From Pseudomonadales bacterium (lineage in GTDB: Bacteria > Pseudomonadota > Gammaproteobacteria > Pseudomonadales > DC-out160): 15,375 nt of DNA. Positions within the stretch are counted from its first letter, which is position 1. The number at the start of each line of letters is the position of its first letter. The notes under the pieces are model-generated. The model had not been told where the DNA came from. It saw only the letters and a program-made list of their open reading frames with translations, and ran no database searches. The DNA lies in contig JAESQG010000318.1 of NCBI GenBank assembly GCA_016765265.1, positions 2,980-18,354 of the forward strand, written 5' to 3'. The translations under genes were made by a program, and so were the position numbers. This document shows positions 14,824 through 15,375 of the stretch, piece after piece.

Positions 14824-15256
14824 TCCGCACCGCCAGCACATCGCACCCAGCACCGTGTAATACCGAGTTTGCCGTCGAACCCAATAAAAGGCTCAAGCCA
14901 TGGCGACCATGACTCCCTATCACAACCACATCAGCACTCTGATCGTCTGCAAGCTTATGAATCTCTTTCGCAGGGTTACCTACCAACAGGTATTGATTCT
15001 CTTCTGTACAACCGTATTCTGCCGCCAGCTCCTTCAAGGTCTGCTTCGCCTGGACCATCATATCATCTTGGATTTTTTGAAATTGTGCCGCAGTGGCACC
15101 ATAGGACTCACCTAAGTAAATCGAATCCAAAGGCTGCAAAACATGTACCATACAAAAACGTCCATCAGGCGCTACCAACTTGGCCGCCCTATCCGTCACT
15201 TGCTTAGCTTCCGCAGACAGGTCCACCGCAACAATCACGTGATTATAAGCTGACAT
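14813..15256 (-). CDS. Universal stress protein, UspA family
   Basis: A 147-residue cytoplasmic single-domain Usp protein. It opens with MSAYNHVIVAVDLS, where D12 is the nucleotide-site aspartate, and carries the loop GSHGRHGLSLLLGST (114-128) before CDVLAVR at the end. The spacing between GSHG and GS is eight residues, one fewer than the G-2x-G-9x-G(S/T) ATP-binding pattern, so ATP binding is likely but not certain. The ATG at 15256 has GGGAG 9 nt upstream and fits the family. An upstream in-frame ATG (15343) would add 29 residues built on a 12-bp tandem repeat and is less likely. Convergent with hisC, sharing 11 nt and no visible terminator. Confidence 0.9.
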   Translation of the reverse strand: MSAYNHVIVAVDLSAEAKQVTDRAAKLVAPDGRFCMVHVLQPLDSIYLGESYGATAAQFQKIQDDMMVQAKQTLKELAAEYGCTEENQYLLVGNPAKEIHKLADDQSADVVVIGSHGRHGLSLLLGSTANSVLHGAGCDVLAVRIKE

Positions 15257-15275
15257 AATGACTTTCTCCCTTATT

Positions 15276-15335
15276 GAATCAATGGCCGAATCATTGGCCG
15301 AATCATTGGCCGAATCATTGGTCAAATCAACGGTC
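15276..15335. repeat. 12-bp tandem repeat E, 5 copies
   Basis: Unit GAATCATTGGCC repeats at 15276, 15288, 15300, 15312 and 15324. Copies 2 and 3 are identical, copies 1 and 4 differ by one base, and copy 5 by several. On the minus strand the unit is four codons long and reads Asn-Asp-Ser-Ala in the frame of the stress protein, so a copy change would not shift that frame. It ends 5 nt before the GGGAG of the usp ribosome-binding site. Confidence 0.95.
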
Positions 15336-15375
15336 CAATTCATCCACCCATCATTTCCCTAAACAGCATACCCTC

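Overview
The window looks like a chromosomal core segment of a gammaproteobacterium, with a GC content in the mid-40s by eye. The block trmL | secB-grxC-yibN | gpmI-envC-ctpA-yibQ has the gene order known from Pseudomonas, where ctpA also sits between envC and yibQ; E. coli has secB-grxC-yibN-gpmI-envC-yibQ without ctpA. An MSHA-like pilus cluster next to this block, and a lone hisC after yibQ, suggest a marine-type lineage (Cellvibrionales, Alteromonadales or Oceanospirillales). This is inference; no rRNA or lineage marker is present. I see no insertion sequence, prophage, CRISPR array, tRNA or rRNA.

Layout. (1) 69-6089, minus strand: a tightly packed type IV pilus assembly operon of the MSHA type, mshI (PilM-like), a PilN-like gene, mshJ (PilO-like), mshE (ATPase with a c-di-GMP-binding N-domain) and mshG (PilC/GspF platform). 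The genes overlap or abut. After a 242-nt gap comes a separate prepilin gene. The genes that canonically lie between mshJ and mshE (mshK, mshL secretin, mshM, mshN) are absent here. (2) 6365-6829, plus strand: trmL, convergent with secB. (3) 8160-6851, minus strand: yibN, grxC, secB (membrane rhodanese, glutaredoxin 3, export chaperone). (4) 8549-14823, plus strand: gpmI (glycolysis), envC (amidase activator for cell separation), ctpA (periplasmic S41 protease), yibQ (divergent polysaccharide deacetylase), hisC (histidine synthesis). Three of these act in the periplasm, and two are tied to the cell wall. (5) 15256-14813, minus strand: a universal stress protein whose 3' end overlaps hisC by 11 nt.

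The most unusual feature lies outside the genes. Most of the longer intergenic gaps hold a short head-to-tail tandem repeat. Each locus has its own unit (12, 14, 15, 16, 16, 19 or 22 bp) and about 2-5 copies, with no obvious sequence shared between loci. One array runs into the end of the pilin gene, one holds a predicted promoter element, and one is in frame with a possible N-terminal extension of the stress protein. This repeated pattern is the best candidate in the window for something undescribed. The protein genes themselves belong to known families.
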